From: DAOUJI01 sp965219565
GTDB taxonomy: Bacteria; Chloroflexota; Dehalococcoidia; Lucifugimonadales; JAGWBF01
Assembly (NCBI GenBank): GCA_965219565.1
Contig: OZ244780.1
Span: 372,001-436,000, forward strand
Reading direction: 5' to 3'
DNA: 64,000 nt
Shown piece by piece: positions 53,101 through 62,100 of the stretch (position 1 is the first letter of the stretch; each line of letters opens with the position of its first letter). The position numbers were made by a program, and so were the translations under genes. Below the pieces are notes generated by a model. The model saw nothing but the letters and a program-made list of their open reading frames with translations. It searched no databases and had not been told where the DNA came from.

Positions 53101-54712
53101 TCCAGTGGAGGCCTGCGTCCGTCCAGTAGAGAGTCAGGCCCACGGCGATGAATAGTAGCAGCGATGAAGCGATGGCAAGCTTCTCGTTCCGATTCAGAGC
53201 CGCGATGGAAGCGGCCAGGGCGACGAGGGCGTAAACAGTGGTTGTGGCGCTGGGGAGCGTGGCTGTGGGCCAAACGACCGCGGCTACGGCGATGACGCCC
53301 GCAACAGCTTCTGATGGTTTGATGGAAACTGGGAAGGAGCCGATGTTCCCTTTCCACTCCGACTCCAACCATATCCCTTTGGACCGCAGCAGCTTGACCG
53401 CTCCCAAATACACAGCTGCGCCCGACACCAATACGACGTTGTACCAAGCCATGGGTACAGGGGTGAGCACGGCCACAGTGGTCAGAACGGCCAACGGCAA
53501 GGCTGCCGCGGACAGCTGGCGGTGGGTCTCCTTCTTGTCCACCCGATAAGACGCAACATAGAAGGCAAACAACGCCCAAGTCACGGCGGCAAAGGCTTCC
53601 CAGGGCGCTTGGTCCACCGAGGCCAACACGGCTATGGCGATTGAAACCCCACGGACTGTCAAATGGGTGAAGAACATGAGGTGGGCTGCCGCCGCTGGCC
53701 GTTCCCTCTTGATCAGGAACCCGACTAAAGCTGCATACAGGGGACTTAAGAAGCTCGCCGCCGCCAGCTGCCACCCTAGAGACGTCCCGAGAGCGGCCAG
53801 GGCCGCAATGACCGCTCCGGCTGCGGCTATTGCGGCCGTATGGAGAAGGAACAGAAGGTTGAATTTATAGGACAGGTAAGCGTGGATGGGGACCGAGACC
53901 AGGGCGACGATCATCCATCCAACGGGAGCCAGACCCAAGGGTATGTCGAGCCCAGGAACTGAGGCGCCCCCTTCCCATCCCATGAATTGAAACAACAGAA
54001 CGGCGACGTTTAGCGGCACCCACAAGGCGGCGATGTCCATAATCGCTCCGCCGGAGAGCCACAGTCCCATCTTTTCCCTTACCTGGTGACCGACCCAGAA
54101 GAGACCGGCCATTCCCGCCAAGAGAATCCCCTGACGGCCTGCCCAGTGGATGTCATCCCATAGACGCACGACAAGCGCCAGAGCCGACACCACGAAGAGG
54201 ACCGCCCCTATGTAGAGGAATGCCTGAAGGGAGCGGCGGGAGAGAAGGGCTTCACCGACTTTTGCCCAGGAAATCGAGGGCCCGGACCGCGTGGGGCCCA
54301 CTGTTGTTCGCGCCGCTTCATATCTGGTCCTGGTGGCCTGTTCGCTGGCCTGAGGACGGGCCGTGGAAGGACGCCTTGAGGGAACACCGGGCTGCGGGGC
54401 GCCCGTCCGGAGAGGAGCCAAGGGATCGCGCGGGAGGGGAGCTGCCGGTTCCGGCGGACCTTCATGTGTGCCGACCCGCTCACTTGTTTCGTCTATCTCG
54501 CGATAGATGTCGGAGAGGACCCGGTTGATGTCGTTTACTGTCCTACCGGGGAAAAGCAGTCTGACGCCTTGCGCTCTCCATTCTTGGAGACGGTCTCTCA
54601 GGAATCGGAGGTGATGGAGCTTCTCGAGATCGGCCCTGTCGTAGAACCGCCCGCAGCTGGGACATCTAAGCAGCGGTTCGCGGTTTTGGTAAGAACATGC
54701 TGGGCACTCCAT
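50105..54712 (-). CDS. Giant polytopic membrane protein with N-terminal zinc ribbon
   Basis: The 1535-residue protein starts MECPACSYQNREPLLRCPSCG, a CxxC...CxxC zinc ribbon, then a helical segment (residues ~28-85) and a Pro/Arg-rich linker to about 150. From ~165 to the end there are dozens of hydrophobic spans in a regular alternation, e.g. FLYIGAVLFVVSALALVV and ILLAGMAGLFWVGH. It resembles the DUF2157/DUF2339 and SCO7613-type membrane proteins of actinomycetes and Chloroflexota, whose role is unknown. A short basic tail ends it (RIADRLDAWE). No enzymatic motif seen. Upstream 64 bases separate it from comEC on the same strand. Confidence 0.75.
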   Translation of the reverse strand: MECPACSYQNREPLLRCPSCGRFYDRADLEKLHHLRFLRDRLQEWRAQGVRLLFPGRTVNDINRVLSDIYREIDETSERVGTHEGPPEPAAPLPRDPLAPLRTGAPQPGVPSRRPSTARPQASEQATRTRYEAARTTVGPTRSGPSISWAKVGEALLSRRSLQAFLYIGAVLFVVSALALVVRLWDDIHWAGRQGILLAGMAGLFWVGHQVREKMGLWLSGGAIMDIAALWVPLNVAVLLFQFMGWEGGASVPGLDIPLGLAPVGWMIVALVSVPIHAYLSYKFNLLFLLHTAAIAAAGAVIAALAALGTSLGWQLAAASFLSPLYAALVGFLIKRERPAAAAHLMFFTHLTVRGVSIAIAVLASVDQAPWEAFAAVTWALFAFYVASYRVDKKETHRQLSAAALPLAVLTTVAVLTPVPMAWYNVVLVSGAAVYLGAVKLLRSKGIWLESEWKGNIGSFPVSIKPSEAVAGVIAVAAVVWPTATLPSATTTVYALVALAASIAALNRNEKLAIASSLLLFIAVGLTLYWTDAGLHWRAMALAPLALLFLTGSEVGLALTGQRGRRTWEILEPRGAESMVQSGPAGAFVRPFLVSGMVSVLAAMIWGAVDLFAAGEGTADRTGGGLQFVGAGPTPWTYLMAAGLLGGWAWLRRNNIFSLGASLAFVAFALLLAERGFFLGLDLTNEWLFMAIGILAAAYLTIGLALDRARSNHARVFHAVGHSLLLAAVFGTIPDKDLNVAAVGIAAFAYGLTAYLAGDSRSPSWGGFIGDYASNLFVYMFLGTASALVMLAVSYGDPGPGWYGLAAAGLSTAFLVYGHAAKARGWPRRLSRHGQLYGVGVAGSAAAVGVSALDPTLRVAVSGLLGLVYLGSAFYTRQGVWMYPASLLAASAMAFAMLRADIQPGVIGVSLTGLSALMGGASLVRRPAGTRSWTAAMLVAPESASLPLTLVAALAALAGVGLAGADAKSMTVAALALSSVYFLTSALYFRTVWLLYPVAGLLAAAYGLGLTVSGVEPSYYGVLVLPGAALAMIVGLVLSQYPKLASPQDWFFGTPSRIQTFSDIPSWLCKPGAPFVLAAYAGILAAIAASAGTQWPLLGALLAAVFLFGYSAWRHRAPLWMFAALAAFHGAFFRLLYNLDNDISIAEVGGYWILLTGLLAVGGALAARNWSTIVLNVIKGWARPSVREAASDWALPWAAFALLGVPVSTALASFDPITGLLAGLVYGGALGTGALFIGNERTAWGSLAFLGIGFGHGMDLANVPAHDIPIYIAAIAAGVTCIRYTGRLLSGGRSDNAVEAWDRPLQYTSYAIFALAPFVSLGLWGSSGGADDDLQPLVLALAVVGLGVAGAAYVDRMKRMAYVGVAVLIASYMTQLVIFDQWQPQLFAAPAALYLLGLTYFERQYRRSIPMTAAETGGILLLLGVTFLQSLGLFTHGVNPYVYGSILVLESLAVIGWGAALRWKRPFFGGIAAFTANLVVLVFNPLVQAGSPTLMWAIFGGLGAVLLAAAAYLERNREKTTAAFRRIADRLDAWE

Positions 54713-54776
54713 GAGGCTCAGCCTATCATATCAGAGGCAAGGTTCCCTTGGCGGCGCGGACCGGGGCCGCCGGGAA

Positions 54777-57224
54777 TTATCGTTGGGTTTTCACCCATAG
54801 CCTCTGGCCGTCGGTGGTGAACTCTACGTCGCCGTGTTCGGAGGTCAGGTACGTGTGCTCCCGGCCCGGCATTGTGTCGAGCCTTGCGATAACGTCGGCG
54901 TGGGGGTGGCCGAAACGATTGTCGGCCCCAGCCGACACCACCGCCGCCTTTGGATTCACCGCCCTGAGAAAACCAGGCGTCGTGGACGTGTGGCTCCCGT
55001 GGTGCCCCACCTTGAGCACGGAGCTTCTCAGGTCTACCCCGGAAGCCGTCAACTCCTTTTCCGCTTCCGCCTCTATGTCAGCGGTCAGCAGAAAGCTTAC
55101 CTTGCCGTAGACCAGCCTCAGCACGACTCCGTTGTTGTTGTCTGCGGACCCCACTCCTATTATCGGTTCCTGCGTAGGTCCCAGCACATCCATGACCGCT
55201 CCTCCTCCCAGATCGATTCGCTGTCCCCGGACCGCCGTAAAAAGCTCGGCGGGACCGGACTTGGAAAGTTCTTGCCGCCACGCCGTGTAGGGGCCGTCGT
55301 CGGAGGGCAGACCGTTTTCCATCACACGTTTCACCTCGTACCTCCTGACCACCTCCGGCAGCCCTCCGAAGTGGTCCAGGTCAGCGTGGGTGAGGACGAC
55401 TATGTCCAACCGCCGGTCCCAGAAGGGAAGGGCGCGGCCCAGCCCGTCCACACCGGTTCCAGGCCCGATGCCTCCGTCTATGAGTGTTCGTGTACCCGAC
55501 GGAGCTTGAACTAAGATGGCGTCCCCTTGGCCCACGTCCATGATTCTGACACGCAGCAGGTCGTCAGAGCGGGACGACAGACCATGCCACAGCGCTCCTG
55601 CCAGCATTGCCAGAGCCAATGCGGTGACAAGAAGCGCAGGCGCTATTCCCGTCGTCTCCGCCGTGGCTGCCCCTTGCGGAACGGGCGCCGGAGTCTTTCG
55701 CATCCGTTCCAAAAGAGAGCGCAGATTGATTCGGCGGTGTGACAGGCCCACAACCGACGCCGCCAGGAGTCCATAGTAGACCCACACCAGCAACCCGGAG
55801 AACTCCGGCACTGAGATTGCAGAGCCGGGAACGTCCGAGGCGATGCCGACTGCCTGAAGCAAGTACTCCAGGGGCGCCCATGCTATCCATCCTAGGGCCT
55901 CTCCCAGGACTCCGTGTATGAGACCGCCGACCGCAGCTGCCCCTGACGCAGCCAATATGAGGGGGAGGAACGGAAGGGTTATCAGAGTGACCAGTATCCC
56001 CAAAGTCGGGACCTGGTGGAAGTTGAACGCAACCAACGGCAACGTGGCAATGGTCGCGGCCAGGGAGACGGTGACGGCAGCAGTAACGCCTCGTTGGAGC
56101 GCCGCCTTGAGGCCCGGCCTGGGAGCGTTGCCGGCCAGCCCAGGGATGTCAAAGGAGAGGAAGGCGGCGATGCCCGCCATGGCTGCGAAACTCAGCTGAA
56201 AGGAGGGCTGCTTCAAAGCGATGGGGTCCACCGCCGTCATTACAACGGCGGCCAGGGCCAAGGCGGGAATGGCGCTCCTGGACCTCCCCAACCCCAACGC
56301 CGCCAGATATACCGTACCCATGATTGCCGCCCGTTCCGCCGACGGAGGCAGCCCGGCTATCAGTGCGTAAGCCCAGACGGCAACGATCGCAATTACGAGA
56401 TGGATGTTCTTTCTGCGACCGAACAGCCAGGTCCCCAACCAGAGGGACATCACTAGAACGACACCTACGTGAAGCCCGGAAATCGCCAACAAATGCGACG
56501 TCCCCGAAGTGCGGAACTGCTGCTCCACCTCCGGGTTGAGGCGGCTTCTGACTCCCAGCAAGAGGGTCTTCGACAGCGAGCCGTGGGGTTCAGGCAGCGA
56601 CTCATCCAGGCTACGGGCCAAGCCATTCCGGGTGTCCAGCAGTTTCTCTTTCAGTGGGTTTCCGGCGCCTTCCCCGACGAAGCTCACCTCGGGCCGGAAC
56701 ATGGTCCAGTGGATGCCTTGGTTGGCCAGGTAACTGGGGTAGTCGAAGCCGCCGAAAGGCTCCGGCTCGACTAGAGCGCCGGTGAGTTCCAGGCGGTCTC
56801 CGTACCTGAAATAGGGAGCGTTCCTGGTTTCGACAAGCTCGGCCTGCGGCTCGGCCACAGCTCGGATGCGGTCTCTCTGGGGTTCCCAGCCGTTGCCCAG
56901 GTCAATTTCGTCCACAGCGAAGTCGAACCGGGCGCCGGTGGAGGAAGGGACCGGGTCGCTGATTATCGTTCCCTGGATGGCAACGAGGCCTGGCCCAGCC
57001 TCCAAGCCGGGTGTCCCACTGGAGAGGTCTCCTCGCACGGCTCCCAGAAGGACTGCGGCCGCCAGCAGCGCCGGGACAGCCGCAGGCAGCCGCTGGATGG
57101 CCAGCGCCACGCCGCCGGATGCAGCGGCCAGGGCCAGCAAGCCCAGCGCCGGTAGAGGAACGTCCATCTCCATCCCCAGCAGAAGCCCTGCCAGCCACGC
57201 CGCCGCCAGATATGACAGTTTCAA
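54777..57224 (-). CDS. comEC: ComEC/Rec2 DNA-uptake channel protein
   Basis: The 815-residue protein forms the inner-membrane channel for DNA in natural transformation. Domains in order: N-terminal spans with DUF4131 (FDFAVDEIDLGNGW, RYGDRLELTGALVEPEPFGGFDYPSYLANQGI); the Competence domain (SGTSHLLAISGLHVGVVLVMSL, then AGLPPSAERAAIMGTVYL); and a metallo-beta-lactamase-like C-terminus (VGQGDAILVQAPSGTRTLIDGG, THADLDHFGG near residue 609, LKVGHHGSHTSTTP). The lactamase metal motif is complete. Start TTG at 57224, no strong ribosome-binding site. No other com genes are nearby. Confidence 0.93.
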   Translation of the reverse strand: MKLSYLAAAWLAGLLLGMEMDVPLPALGLLALAAASGGVALAIQRLPAAVPALLAAAVLLGAVRGDLSSGTPGLEAGPGLVAIQGTIISDPVPSSTGARFDFAVDEIDLGNGWEPQRDRIRAVAEPQAELVETRNAPYFRYGDRLELTGALVEPEPFGGFDYPSYLANQGIHWTMFRPEVSFVGEGAGNPLKEKLLDTRNGLARSLDESLPEPHGSLSKTLLLGVRSRLNPEVEQQFRTSGTSHLLAISGLHVGVVLVMSLWLGTWLFGRRKNIHLVIAIVAVWAYALIAGLPPSAERAAIMGTVYLAALGLGRSRSAIPALALAAVVMTAVDPIALKQPSFQLSFAAMAGIAAFLSFDIPGLAGNAPRPGLKAALQRGVTAAVTVSLAATIATLPLVAFNFHQVPTLGILVTLITLPFLPLILAASGAAAVGGLIHGVLGEALGWIAWAPLEYLLQAVGIASDVPGSAISVPEFSGLLVWVYYGLLAASVVGLSHRRINLRSLLERMRKTPAPVPQGAATAETTGIAPALLVTALALAMLAGALWHGLSSRSDDLLRVRIMDVGQGDAILVQAPSGTRTLIDGGIGPGTGVDGLGRALPFWDRRLDIVVLTHADLDHFGGLPEVVRRYEVKRVMENGLPSDDGPYTAWRQELSKSGPAELFTAVRGQRIDLGGGAVMDVLGPTQEPIIGVGSADNNNGVVLRLVYGKVSFLLTADIEAEAEKELTASGVDLRSSVLKVGHHGSHTSTTPGFLRAVNPKAAVVSAGADNRFGHPHADVIARLDTMPGREHTYLTSEHGDVEFTTDGQRLWVKTQR

Positions 57225-57441
57225 TGAATGGTTGCCTATATAGAATTATTATATTGATATTAATCATATCCTCGTTCCAGCGCCACCGTTGGCCCGGCCA
57301 TCCCTCGATTGCTCTCCAATAACGGCCTATGTTTCGGGTATTGCCGCTAAGACTATGGTATAACTACCAACGGCATTTACCCGGACATGCTTGTGCCCGC
57401 GAGTCCTTTGCATTCGTCAGAAGGGCGGGATGTAATCTAGG

Positions 57442-58740
57442 TTGGACACCGACAGGCAGAAAGAAAACGAGCTGACCGAGTCCAGACCCGGGCGGCTCGC
57501 TGTCGGCGGGTGGATTTCATTCGAGGTTGCCAACGTCGTCTTCTGGATGGGCATCGTTGGCATGACATTCCCCCTATGGGCCGGGGATGACATCACCGTA
57601 GGCTACACTCTGGCGGCGACAATGACCGTGGTGCTCCTCGCTTCTCCCATAATCGGCGCCCTCTCTGACCAGTCGGGCCGCCGCAAACCCTATCTTATGG
57701 CAGCCGCGGGCATATGCGCCGCTGCCACGATGTTCGTGGGAGAAGTCAGCCTCATATCCTCCCTTGCCCTTTTCGCCTTGGCCTTCACCAGCATGGAGTT
57801 GGCCACCATCCTATACAACTCACTGCTGGTCGACGTGAGCAATCGGAGCAATCGAGGCTCCATAGCCGGCCTCGGTGTGGGAGTGGGCTACCTCGGCGCC
57901 TTCATCGCGGTGGGATGCGCCCTCATCTTTTCCGAAGAGAAGGGCTACCTGTTCGTGTTCAAGGCCCTGGGCCTCATCTACTTCCTGTTCGCCCTTCCGA
58001 TTTTCCTGTTCCTCAAGGAACAGAACGGGCACAAGGCAATGAGGCCAAGAGACGTGGGGAACCCACTGGCGCTGGCTTTCACTCAGATCATCGCCGTGGT
58101 CGGGAGCCTAAAGATGTATCCGGGGCTGCGGCCATACCTCACGGCCCGTTTCTTCTACATGCTAGGCATAAACACGGCTACGGCCTTCGCCGTGAGATAC
58201 GGCACCGAGACCATCGGACTCGATGAGCGGAAGATTCAAATCATCATGATAGTCGGCATCTCCGTGGCGGTGCCGAGCGCCCTCATTTGGGGTTGGATGG
58301 TTGACCGGTACGGTTCGTTCCCGGTGTTGCTTCTTTCGATGCTGGTATGGCTGGGGCTGTTATTCATCGCCGTTGGCATTCCGTGGATGGGGCTTCCAGA
58401 GGGGCTTTGGTGGCTTATCGGCTGCATGACCGGAACGGGACTTGCAGGCATATTCACGGCGGACAGGCCCGTGATGACGAGATTCGCTCCCCGGGAGCAG
58501 ATGGCGGAGTTCTTTGCCCTTCACGCCATGGCCGGCAAAACAGGCCGGGTTGTGGGCCCCTTCATGTGGGCTTTTATCGCCGCTACGTTGAGTCTCGGAC
58601 AGCCGGCCGCCATCCTGAGCCTCGTGGGCTGTCTCGTAATTGCATGTGCTATACTCCTCTGGGTCAGAGACCCTTTGAAATCAGGTTCTGAATCCGACGA
58701 TGAGGTCGGACTTGTAACCACAGAGTCGTCCCAGAGTTAA
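57442..58740 (+). CDS. MFS transporter, UMF1/Atg22-like
   Basis: The 432-residue protein has 12 membrane spans of the major facilitator fold. The start GWISFEVANVVFWMGIVGMTFPLW, the loop SDQSGRRKPYLM (MFS motif A-like), and NSLLVDVSNRSNRGSIAGLGVGVGYLG match the UMF1 group, related to Atg22 vacuolar effluxers. Substrate unknown. Start TTG at 57442 with no clear Shine-Dalgarno. The 217-base gap to comEC (57225-57441) is AT-rich near 57240-57270 and must hold divergent promoters, but I could not assign them. The STAND gene follows after 14 bases. Confidence 0.82.
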   Translation: MDTDRQKENELTESRPGRLAVGGWISFEVANVVFWMGIVGMTFPLWAGDDITVGYTLAATMTVVLLASPIIGALSDQSGRRKPYLMAAAGICAAATMFVGEVSLISSLALFALAFTSMELATILYNSLLVDVSNRSNRGSIAGLGVGVGYLGAFIAVGCALIFSEEKGYLFVFKALGLIYFLFALPIFLFLKEQNGHKAMRPRDVGNPLALAFTQIIAVVGSLKMYPGLRPYLTARFFYMLGINTATAFAVRYGTETIGLDERKIQIIMIVGISVAVPSALIWGWMVDRYGSFPVLLLSMLVWLGLLFIAVGIPWMGLPEGLWWLIGCMTGTGLAGIFTADRPVMTRFAPREQMAEFFALHAMAGKTGRVVGPFMWAFIAATLSLGQPAAILSLVGCLVIACAILLWVRDPLKSGSESDDEVGLVTTESSQS

Positions 58741-58754
58741 GGCGAGTTTTCATA

Positions 58755-61256
58755 ATGGTCAGTCATCACGATCACGCCCAAGGCCATACCGACGGCGAAG
58801 GCGCCGGAGCGGCGTCCGGCCTGCCCCACGGAGGCAGGTTCGGGTTCGTTGGCCGTGAGGATGACCTCCGTCGTCTGGACGAGGAGTTCCAGAAAAGCCC
58901 AGTCGTGGTCGTCACAGGTCCTCCCGGAGTAGGCAAGACAGCCTTGGCCGTGGAATACGGACGCCGAGCGGCAGAAGACGGAGCCGCCTCGGAGGGCGTC
59001 GCCTACGTCACCTTTGAATACGGCGCTGGCCTCCCAAGGGTCCTCCACGAAATTGGCTCCCTTGCCACGGGAGTCGAATTCGCCAGGAAGAGCCTGGAGG
59101 AGCAGAGGCAGTGGCTGCTCGACTACTCCAACCGGGGCGCCTGTATCACTATATTCGACAATATGGAAGCTGCATCGGGACGCCTTCCTGAAAGCGAATG
59201 GCGCGAGTTGCTGCAGCTTCTCAAAGACCTGTCCTCCGGCGGCGGACGCACCTTGGTCACAGGCAGAGACCCGCTAAAGCTTTCTATGGAAGGCCTTGGG
59301 TTTGCGACGGTGGAGTTGGGCGGACTCGACGATCAGGACCAGCTTCAGGTGGCCTCGGCCATATTGGAAGAGGCCAAGATAGACCCGCCTGGGGACGAAA
59401 CAGCTTTCTCCGAGCTTGTGGAGTTGCTCAGGGGAAACCCGATGGCCATGTCCCTGGTTCTGACCCACCTGAAGGGACACAATGCCCGGGAGCTGGTCCA
59501 GCTTCTATGGAACTCCTGCACCGGCCCGCCCCGGGAACCCAACGCGCTGGACAACGCTCTGGAACTGTCATACTCCCTGCTTCCCCAGCGGACTCAGAAG
59601 CACCTTCCGTTCATATCACTGTTTCGGCAACGGGTGCTGTTGGACGTGCTCACCTTCATCACCCAGGACGAGACCTACCCCAAAATAATGGGAGAGAAAC
59701 TGGGCTGGGGCGCCTGCCGCGGGCTGCTCAGAGAGGCGCGCAACCACGGCATCCTGGACTCGGTGTCTCCCAGCGTCTACCTGATTCATCCGGCGGTCTG
59801 GCCCTTCCTCAGGCGCCGTCTGGGGCAGCTGTTTGACTCCGGCCAAATCAACGAGTTGGAAGAGGAGATGGTCCGGGTGTACGCCGGACTTGGCGACTAC
59901 TTCCTGGAAAACCTGTCCACCGAGGAGTCGGAGTCCACGGTCACCGGCGTGATGGCCGAGGAACCCAACCTGCTTCGTGTGACGGAGTTGGCCGAGGCGG
60001 CCCGCAAGTGGGAATACGTCCAGTACGCCATGCAGCCTATCGGCCAAGTCTACAAGATGCAGCTTCGCATCCCGGAGCTGCGCAGGCTGAGAATGCGCAT
60101 CCTGGAGTCCCTGGGCCCCGATTCCGATTTGGACAAGGAAGATGGGGCCAGAGATCTGTGGGTGTATCTCCAGGGCACCGAAATAAGCGACTCCCTGGAG
60201 AGGGGCGAGATAGACATAGCCGAGGCGACGGCCCGCCGCATGTTGGACTACCTCTCCTCTGCTAAGGGTGACGACGTCGAGCTACAGCTCGCCTCGGTCT
60301 ACCATCAGATGGGCACCGTGGCCCACGCCCGCAAGGAGTACGCGCAGGCTGCTGAGTGGCAGCAGAAATCATTGGCAATTAACGAGCGGACCAACAGCCA
60401 GACGGACAGCGCCGACAATTACTACCAGCTGGGCCTGATAAGCCATGCTCAGGCAGAATTCGAGCAAGCCCGTGAGTGGCACCAGAAAGCGCTCGACATA
60501 AGAGAGTCTGAGGGAGACGACGAGGAAATGGCCAGGGGGCTTCACCAGATTGGCCTGGCCTATGAGGGCCTGTCACGGCTGGATGCCGCCTTCGATCACT
60601 ACCTACGGGCGCAGATGATGTACGAGCAGTTGGACGATAAGGTCTCAGCCGCCTCTGTCTACCACCGCCTGGGACTGATAGCCCAGGCCCATTACAACTA
60701 TCCCGACGCCATCGGCTGGTATGAACGCGCCGTCAACAACTACGATGAGATCGGAGACGAGGTGGGTGGAGCGGCCGACAACTTCCAGCTGGGCGCTTTG
60801 GCCCTGAAGCTGGAAGAATACCAGATGGCCGAGGAGTCTTTGAACAAGGCCCTGGCGGCGTACCGCACAATGAACGACCGGACCGGGGAGTCTCACACGT
60901 CCCACCACCTTGGCATAGCCGCCCACGTCCAGCGCAGGGGCAAAGAGGCCCAGGAATGGTACGAATGGGCGCTCCAGGGCTTCCTCGAACTGGACGACCC
61001 CATATCGGCGGCCAGCTCCTGGGGGCAGCTGGGACTTCTGGCCGACCAGATTGGCGAGCACGCAGCCGCCGTATGGTATGTGGCCCACACCTATGAGATT
61101 GCCAGGGAGCACGGTCTGTCGCTTGAGGAGCGGGCCGCCCTACACTTGGCCCGGCTCAGGTCCCTCATGGGTGACGAAGCTTTCCTTGACTCCTGGAACG
61201 AGGTTTCCGACACCGACATAATCCCTGTCCTCGACTCCGTCAAGACCACCGAATAG
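58755..61256 (+). CDS. STAND (NB-ARC-like) NTPase with TPR repeats
   Basis: The 833-residue protein has an NTPase core: FVGRE (31-35), Walker A GPPGVGKT (55-62), Walker B ITIFDN (131-136) and sensor-type RTLVTGRDP. A winged-helix-like stretch follows (residues ~270-380). From ~495 to ~800 it is a series of TPR repeats (e.g. ASVYHQMGTVAHARKEYAQAAEWQQKSLAI, then NYYQLGLISHAQAEFEQAREWHQKALDI). There is no recognisable N-terminal or C-terminal effector, only a short His-rich start (MVSHHDHAQGHTDGEG). STAND ATPases work as ligand-gated switches in signalling or antiphage defence. Overlaps no other gene and follows the MFS gene by 14 bases. Confidence 0.8.
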   Translation: MVSHHDHAQGHTDGEGAGAASGLPHGGRFGFVGREDDLRRLDEEFQKSPVVVVTGPPGVGKTALAVEYGRRAAEDGAASEGVAYVTFEYGAGLPRVLHEIGSLATGVEFARKSLEEQRQWLLDYSNRGACITIFDNMEAASGRLPESEWRELLQLLKDLSSGGGRTLVTGRDPLKLSMEGLGFATVELGGLDDQDQLQVASAILEEAKIDPPGDETAFSELVELLRGNPMAMSLVLTHLKGHNARELVQLLWNSCTGPPREPNALDNALELSYSLLPQRTQKHLPFISLFRQRVLLDVLTFITQDETYPKIMGEKLGWGACRGLLREARNHGILDSVSPSVYLIHPAVWPFLRRRLGQLFDSGQINELEEEMVRVYAGLGDYFLENLSTEESESTVTGVMAEEPNLLRVTELAEAARKWEYVQYAMQPIGQVYKMQLRIPELRRLRMRILESLGPDSDLDKEDGARDLWVYLQGTEISDSLERGEIDIAEATARRMLDYLSSAKGDDVELQLASVYHQMGTVAHARKEYAQAAEWQQKSLAINERTNSQTDSADNYYQLGLISHAQAEFEQAREWHQKALDIRESEGDDEEMARGLHQIGLAYEGLSRLDAAFDHYLRAQMMYEQLDDKVSAASVYHRLGLIAQAHYNYPDAIGWYERAVNNYDEIGDEVGGAADNFQLGALALKLEEYQMAEESLNKALAAYRTMNDRTGESHTSHHLGIAAHVQRRGKEAQEWYEWALQGFLELDDPISAASSWGQLGLLADQIGEHAAAVWYVAHTYEIAREHGLSLEERAALHLARLRSLMGDEAFLDSWNEVSDTDIIPVLDSVKTTE

Positions 61257-61365
61257 AGCCTCTTACCCTATGTGGGCCATGCTCTGAGGCTTTCAAGTCT
61301 GTGATTCCGCACGCCCCACCTGCCATTCCATAGCGCTCCACCCTCCATCCCATACCGCCCCACCC

Positions 61366-61515
61366 TGTCATTCCGAGCGGAGCGAGGAATCTCAGGCTTT
61401 TGCTCGGAGTCATGGTGTGATTGGACTGACGAGCCCTTCCATCGGGGCGTTGCGCATCTGACAAGCGACGCTTGAGGGCAAGGATTGCAGGTTCCTCACT
61501 GCGTTCGGAATGACA
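61366..61515. repeat. REP-like inverted-repeat element, 150 bp
   Basis: TGTCATTCCGAGCG...GAGGAATCT (61366-61392) faces an inverted copy ending CGTTCGGAATGACA (61489-61515), with 5 of 27 positions changed. The TCATTCCGAGCG-GAGCGAGGAAT sequence type is a very common dispersed repeat in bacteria. It fills most of the 345-base gap 61257-61601, which otherwise holds only the fur terminator. Confidence 0.75.
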
Positions 61516-61549
61516 CCATGGGGGCGCTCCAAACGACAGACGGGAGGAA

Positions 61550-61580
61550 AGGACCGCCGGAAGTGAGACTGGGCGGTCCT
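61550..61580 (-). terminator. Terminator after the Fur-family gene
   Basis: Minus-strand stem AGGACCGCC/GGCGGTCCT, nine perfect pairs with a 13-base loop, followed by TTTCC. It lies 21 bases after the fur-family stop codon. Confidence 0.6.
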
Positions 61581-61601
61581 GCGTCTCAGTCGAGACGGGC
61601 C

Positions 61602-62075
61602 CTAGTCGGCGACGGCTCCAGCCTCTTCTTTTTCCATTGAGCAGGCGGGGCAGAGGCCGTAGAAGTCCACACGCTGGGAGGCTATCTCGAACTCGGAGTT
61701 GGCCGACAAGGTCTGGCGCAGAATGTTGATGTGCTCCACGCCCAGGTCCGTGTCCACCACAGTGTCGCAGGACACGCACACCAGGTTGGCGTGGGGAGAC
61801 AGATTGGCGTCGTAGCGGGACAGCTTCTGGAACGGCAGTTCCTGCACCAGTCCCTTCTTCTGCAGCACAGACAACGTGGAATACACGGTAGCCAGCGTAA
61901 TGTACGGGAACCTCTCGCTGACGTTGTCGTAAATCTCCTGGACCGAGGGGTGGCTGGTCGAGTTGATGACCGCCTCCGTCACGGCGAGCCGCTGAGGCGT
62001 TAGCCTGATGCCCAGCCTTCTGAACTTGTTGGCCAGATCCTTTTGATTCACTTGTTTGTTCTCCTGAATCCCCAT
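61602..62075 (-). CDS. Fur/PerR-family metalloregulator
   Basis: The 157-residue protein has the Fur fold: winged helix (LGIRLTPQRLAVTEAVINSTSHPSVQEIYDNVSERFPYITLATVYSTLSVLQKKGLVQE) and a dimerisation half with the structural zinc CxxC pairs (CVSC and CPAC). The metal-site residues HANLVC and DTDLGVEH suggest a PerR-like sensor of peroxide or of iron/manganese. ATG at 62075. It follows the NHL gene by 25 bases on the same strand. Its targets are unknown; it could act on the operons beside it. Confidence 0.88.
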   Translation of the reverse strand: MGIQENKQVNQKDLANKFRRLGIRLTPQRLAVTEAVINSTSHPSVQEIYDNVSERFPYITLATVYSTLSVLQKKGLVQELPFQKLSRYDANLSPHANLVCVSCDTVVDTDLGVEHINILRQTLSANSEFEIASQRVDFYGLCPACSMEKEEAGAVAD

Positions 62076-62100
62076 CTCGGAGAGGCTTATGATGGTCGGT

